From contig NZ_LSIF01000092.1 of assembly GCF_001556105.1 (NCBI RefSeq), positions 1 through 64,000 of the forward strand: a stretch of DNA of 64,000 bases, written 5' to 3'. Under the pieces are notes generated by a model that searched no databases, was not told the DNA's origin, and was given only the letters and a program-made list of their open reading frames with translations. The position numbers and the translations under genes were made by a program. The stretch comes from Pseudoxanthomonas mexicana (GTDB taxonomy: Bacteria > Pseudomonadota > Gammaproteobacteria > Xanthomonadales > Xanthomonadaceae). Shown piece after piece: positions 17,407 through 27,634 of the stretch (its first letter is position 1; each line of letters starts with the position of its first letter).

Positions 17407-17964
17407 ATGATGGAACCTGCCCCGCCGCCCGACGTGACCCGCCTGCTGGCGCGCGCGCGCGCCGGCGATGGGCAGGCGATGGAGGCGGCCTATGCGGCGG
17501 TGTATGCCGAACTCAAGCGTGCCGCCCGCGCGCAGCTGCGACGCATGCACGACGCCTTCGAGACCACCGCGCTGGTGCACGAGGCCTACCTGAAACTCGG
17601 CGGTGCCCAACTGGCCGCGCAGGACCGCAACCATCTGCTGGCACTGTCGGCCCGCGCCATGCGGCAGGTGCTGGTGGACGACGCGCGCGCGCGCAAGGCG
17701 GACAAGCGCGGCGGCGGCCAGGACGCGCTGACCCTGGGCGCAGCGGCGGCGGCCGGCGAAGCCGCCGCGATCGAAGTGCTGAAGCTGGACGAACTGCTGG
17801 AGTCGCTGCACCGGCTTGACGCGCGCGCCGCGCAGATCGTCGAACTGCGCTATTTCGGCGGCTATACCGAGGGCGAAGTGGCCGCCCTGCTGGGCATCAG
17901 CGAAAGCACCCTGCGCCGCGACTGGCGGCGCGCGCGTGCCTTCCTGCTGAAGGAAACGGCATGA
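17407..17964 (+). CDS. ECF-type sigma factor (TIGR02999/ECF43-like)
   Basis: 185 residues. Region 2 includes YAAVYAELKRAARAQLRR and TTALVHEAYLKL; region 4 includes LHRLDARAAQIVELRYFGGYTEGEVAALLGISESTLRRDWRRARAFL, a clear helix-turn-helix for -35 binding. The ALVHEAYLKL and VDDARARKADKRGGG segments are typical of the TIGR02999 subgroup, which is usually encoded with a Ser/Thr kinase rather than an anti-sigma factor. The next gene is such a kinase, overlapping by 4 bases. Two tandem ATGs (17407, 17410) are equally possible starts. Confidence 0.88.
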   Translation: MMEPAPPPDVTRLLARARAGDGQAMEAAYAAVYAELKRAARAQLRRMHDAFETTALVHEAYLKLGGAQLAAQDRNHLLALSARAMRQVLVDDARARKADKRGGGQDALTLGAAAAAGEAAAIEVLKLDELLESLHRLDARAAQIVELRYFGGYTEGEVAALLGISESTLRRDWRRARAFLLKETA

Positions 17965-20825
17965 TCGACGCCCGGGTGGCGCGGCAGCAACGCGCGATGG
18001 CGGTATTCGACGCCGTCGTCGATCTGGTGGGCGAGACGCGCGAACACCGCCTGCGCGCCCTGTGCGGCGACGATCCACTGCTGATGGAGGACGTGCGCGC
18101 AATGCTGGCGGCGGATGCCAGCGAGGACCAGCCGTTCCAGGGCAACGCCGCTGCCTGGGGCCAGGCCTTGCGCGAGCACGGCGACGCAGCACATGGCGAT
18201 GGCATGCTGGGTCGCCAACTGGGCGCCTGGCGCGTGGTGGCGGTGGTCGGTCATGGCGGCATGGGCGCGGTCTACGCGGTGCAGCGCAACGACGGCGCCT
18301 ATGCGCAGCTCGCCGCGCTGAAACTGATCCGCGCGGCCGCCGATTCGCCGGCCGCGCGCGAACGCTTCCTGCGCGAACGCCAGCTGCTGGCGCAGCTGCA
18401 GCACCCGAACATCGCCACCCTGCTGGACGGCGGCTTCAGCGACGAGGGCGACCCCTACTTCGTGATGGAGTATGTCGAAGGCGCACCGATCGACCGGTGG
18501 TGCGATACCCACCGCCTGGGCTTGCGCCAGCGCGTGCAGGTGTTCGCCCAGGTGCTCGACGCCGTCGCGCATGCCCATCGCCACCTGATCATCCACCGCG
18601 ACCTGAAACCATCGAACCTGCTGGTCGATGGCGACGGCCGGGTGAAGCTGCTGGATTTCGGCATCGCCAAGCAACTGGACGCCGGCGATGCCACCGCCAC
18701 CAGCGACCGCGCGCTGACGTTCGAATACGCTTCGCCTGAGCAGCTGCACGCCGCGCCGATCACCACCGCCACCGACATCTGGCAACTGGGCATCGTGCTG
18801 CATCGGCTGCTGAGCGGCTCGCATCCGTTCGGCCTGACCCGCGACACGCCGCTGGCGAAGCAACTGCAATTGCTGGAGCGCACGCCCGAGCCGCTGACGC
18901 GCGCCGCATCCCAAGCGAGCGTCGAGCAGGCCGCGCTGCGTGCCGAAACCGATGGTGCGGCGCTGGCGAAGGCATTGCGCGGTGGCCCGGCCGCGATCAT
19001 CGAAACCTGCCTGCGCCGCGAACCCGGGGCCCGCTACGCCAGCGTGGATGCGCTGGCCGCCGACCTGCGCCGCTGGCTGGAGCACCGGCCGGTCAGCGCG
19101 GCACCCCTCGGCCCGGGCGGACGCGCGGCCCTGTGGTTGCGGCGCAACCGCTTGCTGGCGGCCGCAGCCGCGGCCGTCGCACTGGCGCTCGTCGCAGGCA
19201 CCGGCGTCGCCCTGTGGCAGGCCAACGACGCGCGGCGCGAAAGCGCACGCACGCGCGAATCGCTGCAGTTCCTGTCGGATACCTTCGCAGCCGCCTCGCC
19301 CCAGCAAGCGATGGCCACTGAAGTCAGCGTGCGCCAATTGCTGGACAGCGCCCGCGCCGAACTCGACAAGCGCAAGACCACCGATCCACAGGTGAAGCAA
19401 CCCGTGCAGCGCATGCTCGGCCGCCTTTATGAATCGCTCGGCGAACCAACCCTCGCCGCCGACCTGCTCGAACAGGGGCTGCGTGGCGCGGCGCCCGTCG
19501 GGCGCGAGGATGCGCTGGCGCTGGCCGGCGACCTGGACAGCTATTCCGGCGCGCTGGGGTTGCTGGAGCGTGGCAGGGAATCATTGGCCGCCGCACACCG
19601 TGCGGCCGACCTGCGCAACCGCTACGCGGCGGATGATCCCGCCCAGCAGCTGTATATCCACGATCAACTCGGCTTCGCCTACTACCGCAGCGGCGACAAC
19701 GCGCGCGCCGAGCAGGAATGGATGCAGGTGCTGGCGCTGGCGCGCGGCATGGAGTCGCCCCCGCGCGATGCCGTGATCAACGCCAGCCAGCTGCTGTCGG
19801 GCATGCTGGCGTTCAACGGCGAGTTCAAGCGCTCGCTGGAGATCGCCGAGCAGGGCATGGCCTTCGCCGATCGCAGCGGCGTACCGGCAGAGGCACCGAT
19901 GCGCATCAACCTGATGCGCGCGCGCGCCGAGGCCCTGCTGAAGCTGGGCGATGCCGTCAATGCGGAGCCGGTCATCCGCCAGGCCATCGCCCTGCAGCAG
20001 AAGACCACCAGTGCGCACGGCAATCACATGGCCGTGCTGCAGAACGCGTTGGCCATCGCGCTGAACGACCTGGGGCGGTTCCGCGAAGCCATGCAGGCGG
20101 TGACCGCGGCCGAAGCGATGGGCAATGCCGTCACGTCGGCACCCATCGAACGCGCCATCTCGCTGAGCAACCGCGCCAGCGTGCACGAAAGCGCCGGCGA
20201 CTACGCGACGGCGGTCGATCTCGGCCGGCAGGCATTGCGTAAACTCGATGACGCAGGCCTGGCCGAGGACGATGCCGAGCGCCGGATGACCGAACGCAAC
20301 TACGTGCGCAGCCTTGGCCTGTCCGGGCAGCACGATGACGCCTTCCGGCGCATGCAGGCGTTGCGCGCACGCGCACGCGCGCTGGACGGCGAGGACTCGG
20401 CGGAGTACGCACTCACCACCTGGCAACTGGTGGTGATGGCGCGCAACCGGCACGATCCCGTGCGCGGCAAGCCGCTGCTGGCGGAAGCGCGGACGCGTTG
20501 GGCCGCGCTGGTGCCGGAGGCACATCCCATCTTCGTGCATGCCTTGCGCACGCAAGCCTCGTTCGCGCGCGACACCGGCGACCTTGCCGGTGCCGAAACC
20601 ACGCAGCGCAACGCCATCGCGCAACTCGAAGCCGCCAACGCATTGCCGGTCGATTTGGCAGGCGCGCGCGCAGAACTCGCCGCCATCCGGTTCGCGCAAG
20701 GCGACAAGCGCGAAGCAGGTGCATTGCTGGAACAGGCGCTGCCGGTGCTGCGCGATGCCGTGCTGCCGCAGGAAACCAGTCGCGTCAATGCCGAGTCCCT
20801 TGCCAGGCAACTCGGCGTGCGCTGA
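17961..20825 (+). CDS. Membrane Ser/Thr protein kinase with C-terminal TPR-like sensor region
   Basis: 954 residues, start overlapping the sigma factor stop. Kinase domain about residues 85-360: GHGGMGAVYAV glycine loop, AALKLIR lysine, IIHRDLKPSNLLVDGDG catalytic loop, LLDFGIAK (DFG), FEYASPEQL (APE). A membrane helix follows (LLAAAAAAVALALVAGTGVALW, about residue 395), then 530 residues of helical TPR-like repeats, predicted periplasmic. By analogy with sigma/kinase pairs of this class (e.g. EcfK-PknS of Xanthomonas citri), the kinase may phosphorylate and activate the sigma factor on an envelope signal. Targets here are unknown. Confidence 0.93.
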   Translation: MIDARVARQQRAMAVFDAVVDLVGETREHRLRALCGDDPLLMEDVRAMLAADASEDQPFQGNAAAWGQALREHGDAAHGDGMLGRQLGAWRVVAVVGHGGMGAVYAVQRNDGAYAQLAALKLIRAAADSPAARERFLRERQLLAQLQHPNIATLLDGGFSDEGDPYFVMEYVEGAPIDRWCDTHRLGLRQRVQVFAQVLDAVAHAHRHLIIHRDLKPSNLLVDGDGRVKLLDFGIAKQLDAGDATATSDRALTFEYASPEQLHAAPITTATDIWQLGIVLHRLLSGSHPFGLTRDTPLAKQLQLLERTPEPLTRAASQASVEQAALRAETDGAALAKALRGGPAAIIETCLRREPGARYASVDALAADLRRWLEHRPVSAAPLGPGGRAALWLRRNRLLAAAAAAVALALVAGTGVALWQANDARRESARTRESLQFLSDTFAAASPQQAMATEVSVRQLLDSARAELDKRKTTDPQVKQPVQRMLGRLYESLGEPTLAADLLEQGLRGAAPVGREDALALAGDLDSYSGALGLLERGRESLAAAHRAADLRNRYAADDPAQQLYIHDQLGFAYYRSGDNARAEQEWMQVLALARGMESPPRDAVINASQLLSGMLAFNGEFKRSLEIAEQGMAFADRSGVPAEAPMRINLMRARAEALLKLGDAVNAEPVIRQAIALQQKTTSAHGNHMAVLQNALAIALNDLGRFREAMQAVTAAEAMGNAVTSAPIERAISLSNRASVHESAGDYATAVDLGRQALRKLDDAGLAEDDAERRMTERNYVRSLGLSGQHDDAFRRMQALRARARALDGEDSAEYALTTWQLVVMARNRHDPVRGKPLLAEARTRWAALVPEAHPIFVHALRTQASFARDTGDLAGAETTQRNAIAQLEAANALPVDLAGARAELAAIRFAQGDKREAGALLEQALPVLRDAVLPQETSRVNAESLARQLGVR

Positions 20826-20837
20826 CAGGCCGCGGCG

Positions 20838-20851
20838 GTAGCCCGGGCTAC
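20838..20851. repeat. 14-bp GTAG palindrome between convergent genes
   Basis: GTAGCCCGGGCTAC is a perfect palindrome spanning the end of the convergent gene. It starts and ends with GTAG/CTAC, like the short REP hairpins of this family, but is too short to be sure. Confidence 0.4.
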
Positions 20852-21609
20852 AGCATGCCGGTCAGCGCCTCCGGTTCCACGTTGAGGATTTTCCTGCTGA
20901 AGCCGGCCGCCATCGTCTTCGCCTGTGCGACCTGTGCGGCGTTGCCGGTCTGCTTGCCGTCCACGTAGAACACCAGCGGCAACCCGGCGCTGGCCAGCAG
21001 CGCGTTGTACAGCGCGGTCTTGTCCGCGTTGGAGGCCCGCACGATCTCCGACTGCGCCAGCGCGGCATTGAGCGAGGCGAACAGGTTGTCCTCGGCTGCC
21101 GCGCTGGGTTCCCGGTCAGTGGCGACGATGTACGTCGACGTCATGAAGAAGGTCACCGCGCCGGCCAGCGTGTTGTCCCAGCCCTTGCCCCGGTACTTCT
21201 GCGCGAACAGCTGTTTGCCCGCACCGGCCAGCTGCAGGATCTGCGCGCGCTCCTCCGGCGTGTTGCCCAAGCTGTCGGCGAGATTCTTCACCGACGCGTC
21301 GCCGGCGACCGGGGTGAAGCGGGTGGCCGCGACCGATGCGTTCGGCGCTGGGGTTGCGATCTGCCGTGGCGCTTTGTCCCCGGAGTATTTCGGGTACTTG
21401 GCGCATTCCGCCGGCAGGCGCCGGCCATTGCGGAGCGCGCCATCGCAGATGGCGGTCTCGATGATCTGGTGCTGGATCGAGTGGTTGACGATCGATTGCT
21501 GTGCATGTGCGGCGGGAGCGGCGAACAGCGCGGCGAGTACGAAGGCGACCATCGGCAGCGGGATCATCTTGTTGCGCATCGCTGCATCCGGGGTGGTGGT
21601 GATGTTCAT
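20848..21609 (-). CDS. Exported protein of unknown function (DUF6683-like), last of a three-gene coupled operon
   Basis: 253 residues; start ATG 21609 overlaps the upstream stop as ATGA (an internal ATG at 21579 would begin exactly at the signal peptide MRNKMIPLPMVAFVLAALFAAPAAHA). The mature protein has a Cys pair (AICDGALR..., LPAECAKYPKY), a linker, then helices with LADSLGNTPEERAQILQLAGAGKQLFAQKYRGKGW and GAVTFFMTSTYIVATDREP, a pattern of the DUF6683 type. Likely periplasmic. Its two upstream partners are lipoproteins. Confidence 0.72.
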   Translation of the reverse strand: MNITTTPDAAMRNKMIPLPMVAFVLAALFAAPAAHAQQSIVNHSIQHQIIETAICDGALRNGRRLPAECAKYPKYSGDKAPRQIATPAPNASVAATRFTPVAGDASVKNLADSLGNTPEERAQILQLAGAGKQLFAQKYRGKGWDNTLAGAVTFFMTSTYIVATDREPSAAAEDNLFASLNAALAQSEIVRASNADKTALYNALLASAGLPLVFYVDGKQTGNAAQVAQAKTMAAGFSRKILNVEPEALTGML

Positions 21610-22190
21610 GGCGTGCAGGCCTCAGCCGGCGTCAGGTTGAACGTGTCGGCGTAGCCCGCGTTCTCGTCGACCACACCACCCGCACGGGTGGCGGCTTCAT
21701 TGGCCTTGACCGACAACGTGCCCGGCGCACCCGGGCCATCGGGCAGGTCGATGCGATAGGTGCCGCTGGCCTTCCAGTTCAGCCCCGGAATGTTCGGCGT
21801 GCGCACCATCCTGTAGGTGCCGTCCATGCCGCCGCTGAATTCTGTGCCGAACAACGTACCCTCCAGCACGAAGATTTTGCCGATGTCGCAGACGACCTGG
21901 TCGACCGGGTCGCCGCCACCAACGATGATGCGATACGCCTGCGGCGCAGGCGGTGCGGCCGCCATGCCTTCGCAGCGTGGCCGCTCGTCGCGTTCATCGG
22001 TGCGCGGTTCGTCGATGCATTTGCGCGCATCCACTGCTTCCGGCATCGCGATGCCTGCAGGCGCCGCGACCGGTGTCTGATCGCGCCCCGGCGAACACGC
22101 CGCCAGCGTCAACAACAGCCATGCGGCCGCGCAAGCGGACACGAACTGGCGTGTGCGCATCGGAACGCCGGATGCATGACGACGGTTCAT
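21606..22190 (-). CDS. Lipoprotein of unknown function, middle gene of coupled operon
   Basis: 194 residues from ATG 22190, which overlaps the upstream stop (ATGA). Lipoprotein signal WLLLTLAAC gives a predicted acylated Cys near residue 30. The mature part has three further Cys residues and strands such as YRIIVGGGDPVDQVVCDIGKIFVLEGTLFGTEFSGGMDGTYRMV and GTYRIDLPDGPGAPGTLSVKA; beta-rich, perhaps a small sandwich domain. No family recognised. ATGA overlaps on both sides suggest the three products are made in fixed ratio. Confidence 0.72.
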   Translation of the reverse strand: MNRRHASGVPMRTRQFVSACAAAWLLLTLAACSPGRDQTPVAAPAGIAMPEAVDARKCIDEPRTDERDERPRCEGMAAAPPAPQAYRIIVGGGDPVDQVVCDIGKIFVLEGTLFGTEFSGGMDGTYRMVRTPNIPGLNWKASGTYRIDLPDGPGAPGTLSVKANEAATRAGGVVDENAGYADTFNLTPAEACTP

Positions 22191-23698
22191 TCGCCGCAGT
22201 CCTCGATCTTCGTCCAGGTGGCGGTGCTCGGCTTCGGTGTGGCGCAGACCGTCCGGCCGGCGGCATGTCCGCAGACCTTGTTGCTGACGAGATGCTGGGT
22301 GAGCGACTCCTCTGTTCCGCTCAACGTGTAGGTGCCGGTGGCGTCGGCGAAGCCACCCGCGCCCAGAAACTTGAACGTCCAGGTGCCGACCCGGTCGCTG
22401 CTGGGGGTATGGGTGATGCTCGCCGTGCCGCCGCAGGCGGTGACGGTGAAGGGTTTGCTCACGTCGCAGGCGCGCATGCTTTCGCGACCGCCGCCGGGAC
22501 ACTGGGCGAAATCAATGCGGTACGAAGGCCGCTTCTCCGTATCGAACGCCAGCGTGGCCTTGACCGTGCCGCCGGTGGGCAGGCCGTCCTTCTTCGCGCG
22601 CGGTTCCGCGAACACGGTGTACGCGGTGTTCGGGCGGGCACCGGTGCGCTTCTCCGGGGTGCTGCGCAGCTTCAGCTCCACGCAGCGCCCGGACTCCCAC
22701 GGTGCCTGTTTGCCGAGTGCGCCGGTGAGCATGACCTCCGCGGTGAACCGCATGAACTGCAGCGCGGCGTCTCGCAGCTTGCCGGTATGCTCGGCGTCCT
22801 TCGGATTGAAGATGGTGAAACCACGCTGGCGCTCGACCTGGCCCGTCTGCAGGCCACCGCGGCCGGTGGTGGTGCTTTCGGTGAAGGACAGGTTGTTGCC
22901 GGAAGCGCCGGTGCCGCTCATCTCGATGCGGAATTCATCGCCGCTTCCGTCGCCCCCCTCGACCAGCCGGGCGTCGTCGTCCAGCCAGCGTTCGCGGCGA
23001 TACGCGATCTTGACCGCGCCTTGCGCCGCACCGGCGGCCATCTGCGATTCGGTTTCGATGGTGACCACCAGCTTGCCTTGCGGATCGGGACAGGCATCGA
23101 CGTGGATCTTGGTCTTGACCTTACCGGTCACGCCGTTCTCCTTGATGGTCTGCTCCAGCGTGGTGTTCACCCCATCCTGGGTGATGTCCACGCCCATCGC
23201 ACCGTCCTGTCCCTCGAACTTCATCGGACCCTGTTCGATGGCCTGCGCCACCTGATCCTGGGTCAGCCCGCCATTGAGCATGCTGCCGGTCAGCAGGCCA
23301 CCGACCATGCCGTAGCCGGCCCCCATCATCCCGGCATCCATGCCAGTGCCATCGAACGCAGCAGGCGTCATGCGCGGCACCTGCGTCTGCGCGACCACCG
23401 CAGAGCGCTCCACCGCCAGACCGAAGGCCTTCAGCGCCGCGATGGCGCGGGCCTCTCCGCCCAGCGCCTCCTCCATGCCGGTGGCCTGCATCACCTTGTA
23501 GTGCAGCCAGTACTCCAGCGCGGAGGCTTCGCGCGCGGACGGCAGGGGGCCTTCGGCCTTCAGCCGCTCCAGGCCGGCCTTCAGGTGCTGGTCCGGCGGC
23601 GGATCGGAGGAACGGGAAGGAGCATCACCGGATGAGGGCGAACAGGCGGCAAGCAGCAGGGCGAACGTGGACGCGACAAGCGGGCGACGGTGGGGCAT
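22187..23698 (-). CDS. Large lipoprotein of unknown function, first gene of coupled operon
   Basis: 503 residues; lipobox TFALLLAAC with the Cys at residue 19, then a Ser/Pro-rich linker. A helical region (LEYWLHYKVMQATGMEEAL) leads to a Gly/Met-rich hydrophobic patch (AGMMGAGYGMVGGLLTGSML) and then a long beta-rich section with GKLVVTIETESQMAAG and ELKLRST. The C-terminal part ends WTWTFKF-like strands and several Cys (CGGTAS, NKVCGH, EDCGE). A repeated pattern GTYTLSGTEESLTQHL / GTWTFKFLGAGGF hints at a beta-sandwich. I recognise no family. Probably outer-membrane anchored, acting with its two coupled partners. Confidence 0.72.
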   Translation of the reverse strand: MPHRRPLVASTFALLLAACSPSSGDAPSRSSDPPPDQHLKAGLERLKAEGPLPSAREASALEYWLHYKVMQATGMEEALGGEARAIAALKAFGLAVERSAVVAQTQVPRMTPAAFDGTGMDAGMMGAGYGMVGGLLTGSMLNGGLTQDQVAQAIEQGPMKFEGQDGAMGVDITQDGVNTTLEQTIKENGVTGKVKTKIHVDACPDPQGKLVVTIETESQMAAGAAQGAVKIAYRRERWLDDDARLVEGGDGSGDEFRIEMSGTGASGNNLSFTESTTTGRGGLQTGQVERQRGFTIFNPKDAEHTGKLRDAALQFMRFTAEVMLTGALGKQAPWESGRCVELKLRSTPEKRTGARPNTAYTVFAEPRAKKDGLPTGGTVKATLAFDTEKRPSYRIDFAQCPGGGRESMRACDVSKPFTVTACGGTASITHTPSSDRVGTWTFKFLGAGGFADATGTYTLSGTEESLTQHLVSNKVCGHAAGRTVCATPKPSTATWTKIEDCGE

Positions 23699-23764
23699 GA
23701 CGGCATTCCGGTGGGCTGTTCTCCAGTCAGCGGAAAACCAAGGCGAATCCAGTCATCCCTCCGC

Positions 23765-24139
23765 TCAGCCCGATGCCGGTACGGCGTCCCCTGTGGGCAG
23801 CGGCTGCCAGTGCGTCCAGTTCAACGCAGTCTGCGGACGCGTCGCCTGGATCTGCGCATACGGGATCAGCAGGTCCAGCCGGCAACTGTCGTCCGCGATG
23901 TAGCGCTGCGTCGCCGGCAGGTAGCGGACGGCTGGCGTGCCGCCCTCGAAATCCGCCGGGCGCAGGATCGTCACCCGGTCATCGCGGCGGTCCCACAGCC
24001 ACGCCGCATCGTGCTTGCCGCTGACGTTGGTCAGGTAGTTCAACACCACCACCGGGTCATGGCCCGTGGCAAAGACGATATGCCCGTCGAAGCTGCGTAC
24101 CCGATGGCGGTCAGGCGCCTGTCCACGACGAAAGGCCAT
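23765..24139 (-). CDS. Small cytosolic protein of unknown function
   Basis: 124 residues from ATG 24139, two bases after the stop of the upstream gene. It begins MAFRRGQAPDRHRVRSFDGHIVFATGHDPVVVLNYLT and ends with WTHWQPLPTGDAVPASG; mixed alpha/beta, no signal peptide. The close spacing implies it works with, or is at least coexpressed with, the 422-residue neighbour. No family recognised. Confidence 0.6.
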   Translation of the reverse strand: MAFRRGQAPDRHRVRSFDGHIVFATGHDPVVVLNYLTNVSGKHDAAWLWDRRDDRVTILRPADFEGGTPAVRYLPATQRYIADDSCRLDLLIPYAQIQATRPQTALNWTHWQPLPTGDAVPASG

Positions 24140-24141
24140 GT

Positions 24142-25410
24142 TCACCGTGTATCGTTGTGCAGCCCATCCAGCGCCGCCTCCCGCCAGCGGCGGCCCTGCA
24201 GGTCCAGCTCCACCAGCCAACCGGTCTTTTCCTTCAGGTGCTCATGGGTGGGATGCGGCCGCTCTTCCCGGCGCACGTAGAGGACGCGGCCCGCATCCAG
24301 CCGATGGACCGACGCACCCATCGCACACGCGGGATGCGGCAGCTGGCAACGCAGCAGGACGGTCGCGCTCGCCAGGTCCAGCAGGAACAGGTCCATGGCA
24401 CCGTCGGCTGCTTCGGTCCATGGCAAGGCGCGCAGCACCAGCAACCGATCCTCCGCCAGCAGCTGCAGCTGCATGCCGGCACCGCACGACAGGCTGGCCA
24501 CATGCCGCAGCTCCCCGTGCTGCACGCACAGAACGCTGACCAGCGCGTCCTCCCCGCCACCGACCGGCGCCAGCACGTCCAGCACCGGCGCGGCGGCGTC
24601 GAACCAGGCGGCGGACGGGTCCGCGGGGCGTTCCAGGCACAGCGTGTCGCCCCATCCCGTCCGGCCACCATCCCCGTGCGCGCCGCGTGCCGCGCGCTCC
24701 ACCTCCACGAAGGTGGCTGTCTGGTAGTCGGTGATCCGTATGAGCTTGATGCCATGCGCGTCCGGCGACCGGCCCCGGACCCGCGCCGGCTCCCACTCCC
24801 AATAGTGCCCGTCGGAGGTGGCATGGACGGGATGGAACGTGTGTCCCTGTTCCCGCAGTGCGAAGAAGCCGTCCGCTTCGATCTCTTGCGGCGGGAAGAC
24901 ATCCAGGTCCACGAGCAGGTCAAAGGCACCGCTTTCGTTCTCGAACGGCACGATCGCGTGGCGCACCGCACCGCCGCCGTGATAAAGGCCACCGTAGCCG
25001 CAGTGCCAGTCGGTGGATTCGACCAGCGTGGGCGGCTTCTTCCTGCCGGATTTCGCGGGTGCTTTCCAGGCCGGCGCGTCGGGCGCCAGGCGCTCGCAGC
25101 CGTGCGTTTGGCCGCCGTGACTGCACGCCTTTACGAACGCCTCCGCCTCGCCAGCGGCGACCGCGTGCAGCAGGTAGGCATCGCCACCGGTATCGACCGA
25201 CCACAGCTGGTACCCGTGGCGGCGCAGGAAACCGGAAAGCGCCTCGAAGCAGGTCTCGCTGGATTCGTTCGCAAGCTGCAGCTGCAGCGCATCGAATGCG
25301 CCGCCACGCAGAAAATCCAGTGCGGGGTAAGCCCGCGGGAATTCACCAAGGAAGTCGCGCCCCACTGCCTTCCAGTCCAGCAAGATGCCCTGGCCAACCT
25401 CTCGATCCAT
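24142..25410 (-). CDS. Cytosolic protein of unknown function
   Basis: 422 residues with no signal peptide. The N-terminal 115 residues (LDWKAVGRDFLGEFPRAYPALDFL, RRHGYQLWSVDTGGDAYLLHAVAAGEAEAF) resemble a small alpha/beta domain of the SMI1/KNR4 or similar immunity type, but no signature is clear. The middle has HCGYGGLYHGGGAVRHAIVPFENE and DVFPPQEIEADGF; the C-terminal third reads as beta-propeller-like strands (LDVLAPVGGGEDALVSVLCVQHGEL, DLFLLDLASATVLLRCQL). Two bases upstream of the 124-residue gene. Function not assigned. Confidence 0.6.
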   Translation of the reverse strand: MDREVGQGILLDWKAVGRDFLGEFPRAYPALDFLRGGAFDALQLQLANESSETCFEALSGFLRRHGYQLWSVDTGGDAYLLHAVAAGEAEAFVKACSHGGQTHGCERLAPDAPAWKAPAKSGRKKPPTLVESTDWHCGYGGLYHGGGAVRHAIVPFENESGAFDLLVDLDVFPPQEIEADGFFALREQGHTFHPVHATSDGHYWEWEPARVRGRSPDAHGIKLIRITDYQTATFVEVERAARGAHGDGGRTGWGDTLCLERPADPSAAWFDAAAPVLDVLAPVGGGEDALVSVLCVQHGELRHVASLSCGAGMQLQLLAEDRLLVLRALPWTEAADGAMDLFLLDLASATVLLRCQLPHPACAMGASVHRLDAGRVLYVRREERPHPTHEHLKEKTGWLVELDLQGRRWREAALDGLHNDTR

Positions 25411-25548
25411 CGACTGCGACTCTCGTGATTCCCTCGCGACATGCTACCAACGGCATTGCGCGCCACGTGCCCGCACTCGGCTCACAGTGCAGGCGGCACA
25501 TCCGGGACGAGGGAGTGGTCATCCGCCACTCCCGCGCCTGTCCCGTCG

Positions 25549-26121
25549 CTACTGCGTGACCTTGATGATGCCGCACGCCACGCGCGCGCCGGCATTGCCG
25601 GCTGGCTGGCTGGCGTAGTCGTCCGCGGCGGCGTGCACGATCAGCGCACGGCCGGCGACATCGTTGACGGCACCGCCGCCGAGGGTGACGCCCTCGAGGT
25701 GCGCGTTGACGGTCGCCACGCCATCGGCGTTCGCGGCGAGGTTGTTCATGTCGCCAGCGTGATGCGCGCCGCTGCCGGTCCTGCCGTGCGCGGCGTTGAA
25801 CGGATTGAAGTGCGGGCCGGCGCTGCTGGCGTCGACGGCGCCGCAGTCGCCCTTCTCGTGGATATGGAAGGCGTGCGTGCCGTTGGTCGGCAGGCCACCG
25901 ATCTCACCGGTCAGGTGCAGGCCCTTGCCCATCGGCGTGAGGGTGACGCTGCCGCTGACCAGACTGCCGGAGGCCGAGGCCAGCACGGCGACCGCCTGCT
26001 TGGCGGTGCTGGTGGTCGGAACGACGGTCGTTGCGGCCGATGGTGGCGATGACGAAGACGGCGTGGTGCCGCAGGCGGCGAGCGCGAGGGCGGACGCGGC
26101 GGCCAGCAAGGCGATGCGCAT
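25549..26121 (-). CDS. sodC: Periplasmic Cu/Zn superoxide dismutase, lipoprotein form
   Basis: Dismutates superoxide in the periplasm. 190 residues from ATG 26121; an earlier Met lies outside the signal. Type II signal LALAAC predicts lipid anchoring. The catalytic core carries the copper/zinc ligands HAFHIHEKGDC (His, His and the disulfide Cys), GPHFNPFNAAHG, HHAGDMNN (His/Asp), LIVHAAADDY and the second disulfide Cys in RVACGII. A Ser/Thr/Pro-rich linker of about 40 residues separates anchor and enzyme. Adjacent to ntrC but with its own spacing. Confidence 0.95.
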   Translation of the reverse strand: MRIALLAAASALALAACGTTPSSSSPPSAATTVVPTTSTAKQAVAVLASASGSLVSGSVTLTPMGKGLHLTGEIGGLPTNGTHAFHIHEKGDCGAVDASSAGPHFNPFNAAHGRTGSGAHHAGDMNNLAANADGVATVNAHLEGVTLGGGAVNDVAGRALIVHAAADDYASQPAGNAGARVACGIIKVTQ

Positions 26122-26197
26122 GGAAAGCTCCGGGAGCAGGGTATGGCCCGCTAACGTAACCATCGATACCTTCATGTGCAATGAAAGCGATGGCGCC

Positions 26198-27623
<1,426 letters not shown>

Positions 27624-27634
<11 letters not shown>

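Noticed and set aside
16061..17410. 449-codon plus-strand frame opposite the YadA-like gene
   Set aside because: Composition mirrors the repeats on the other strand; no start signal or motif.
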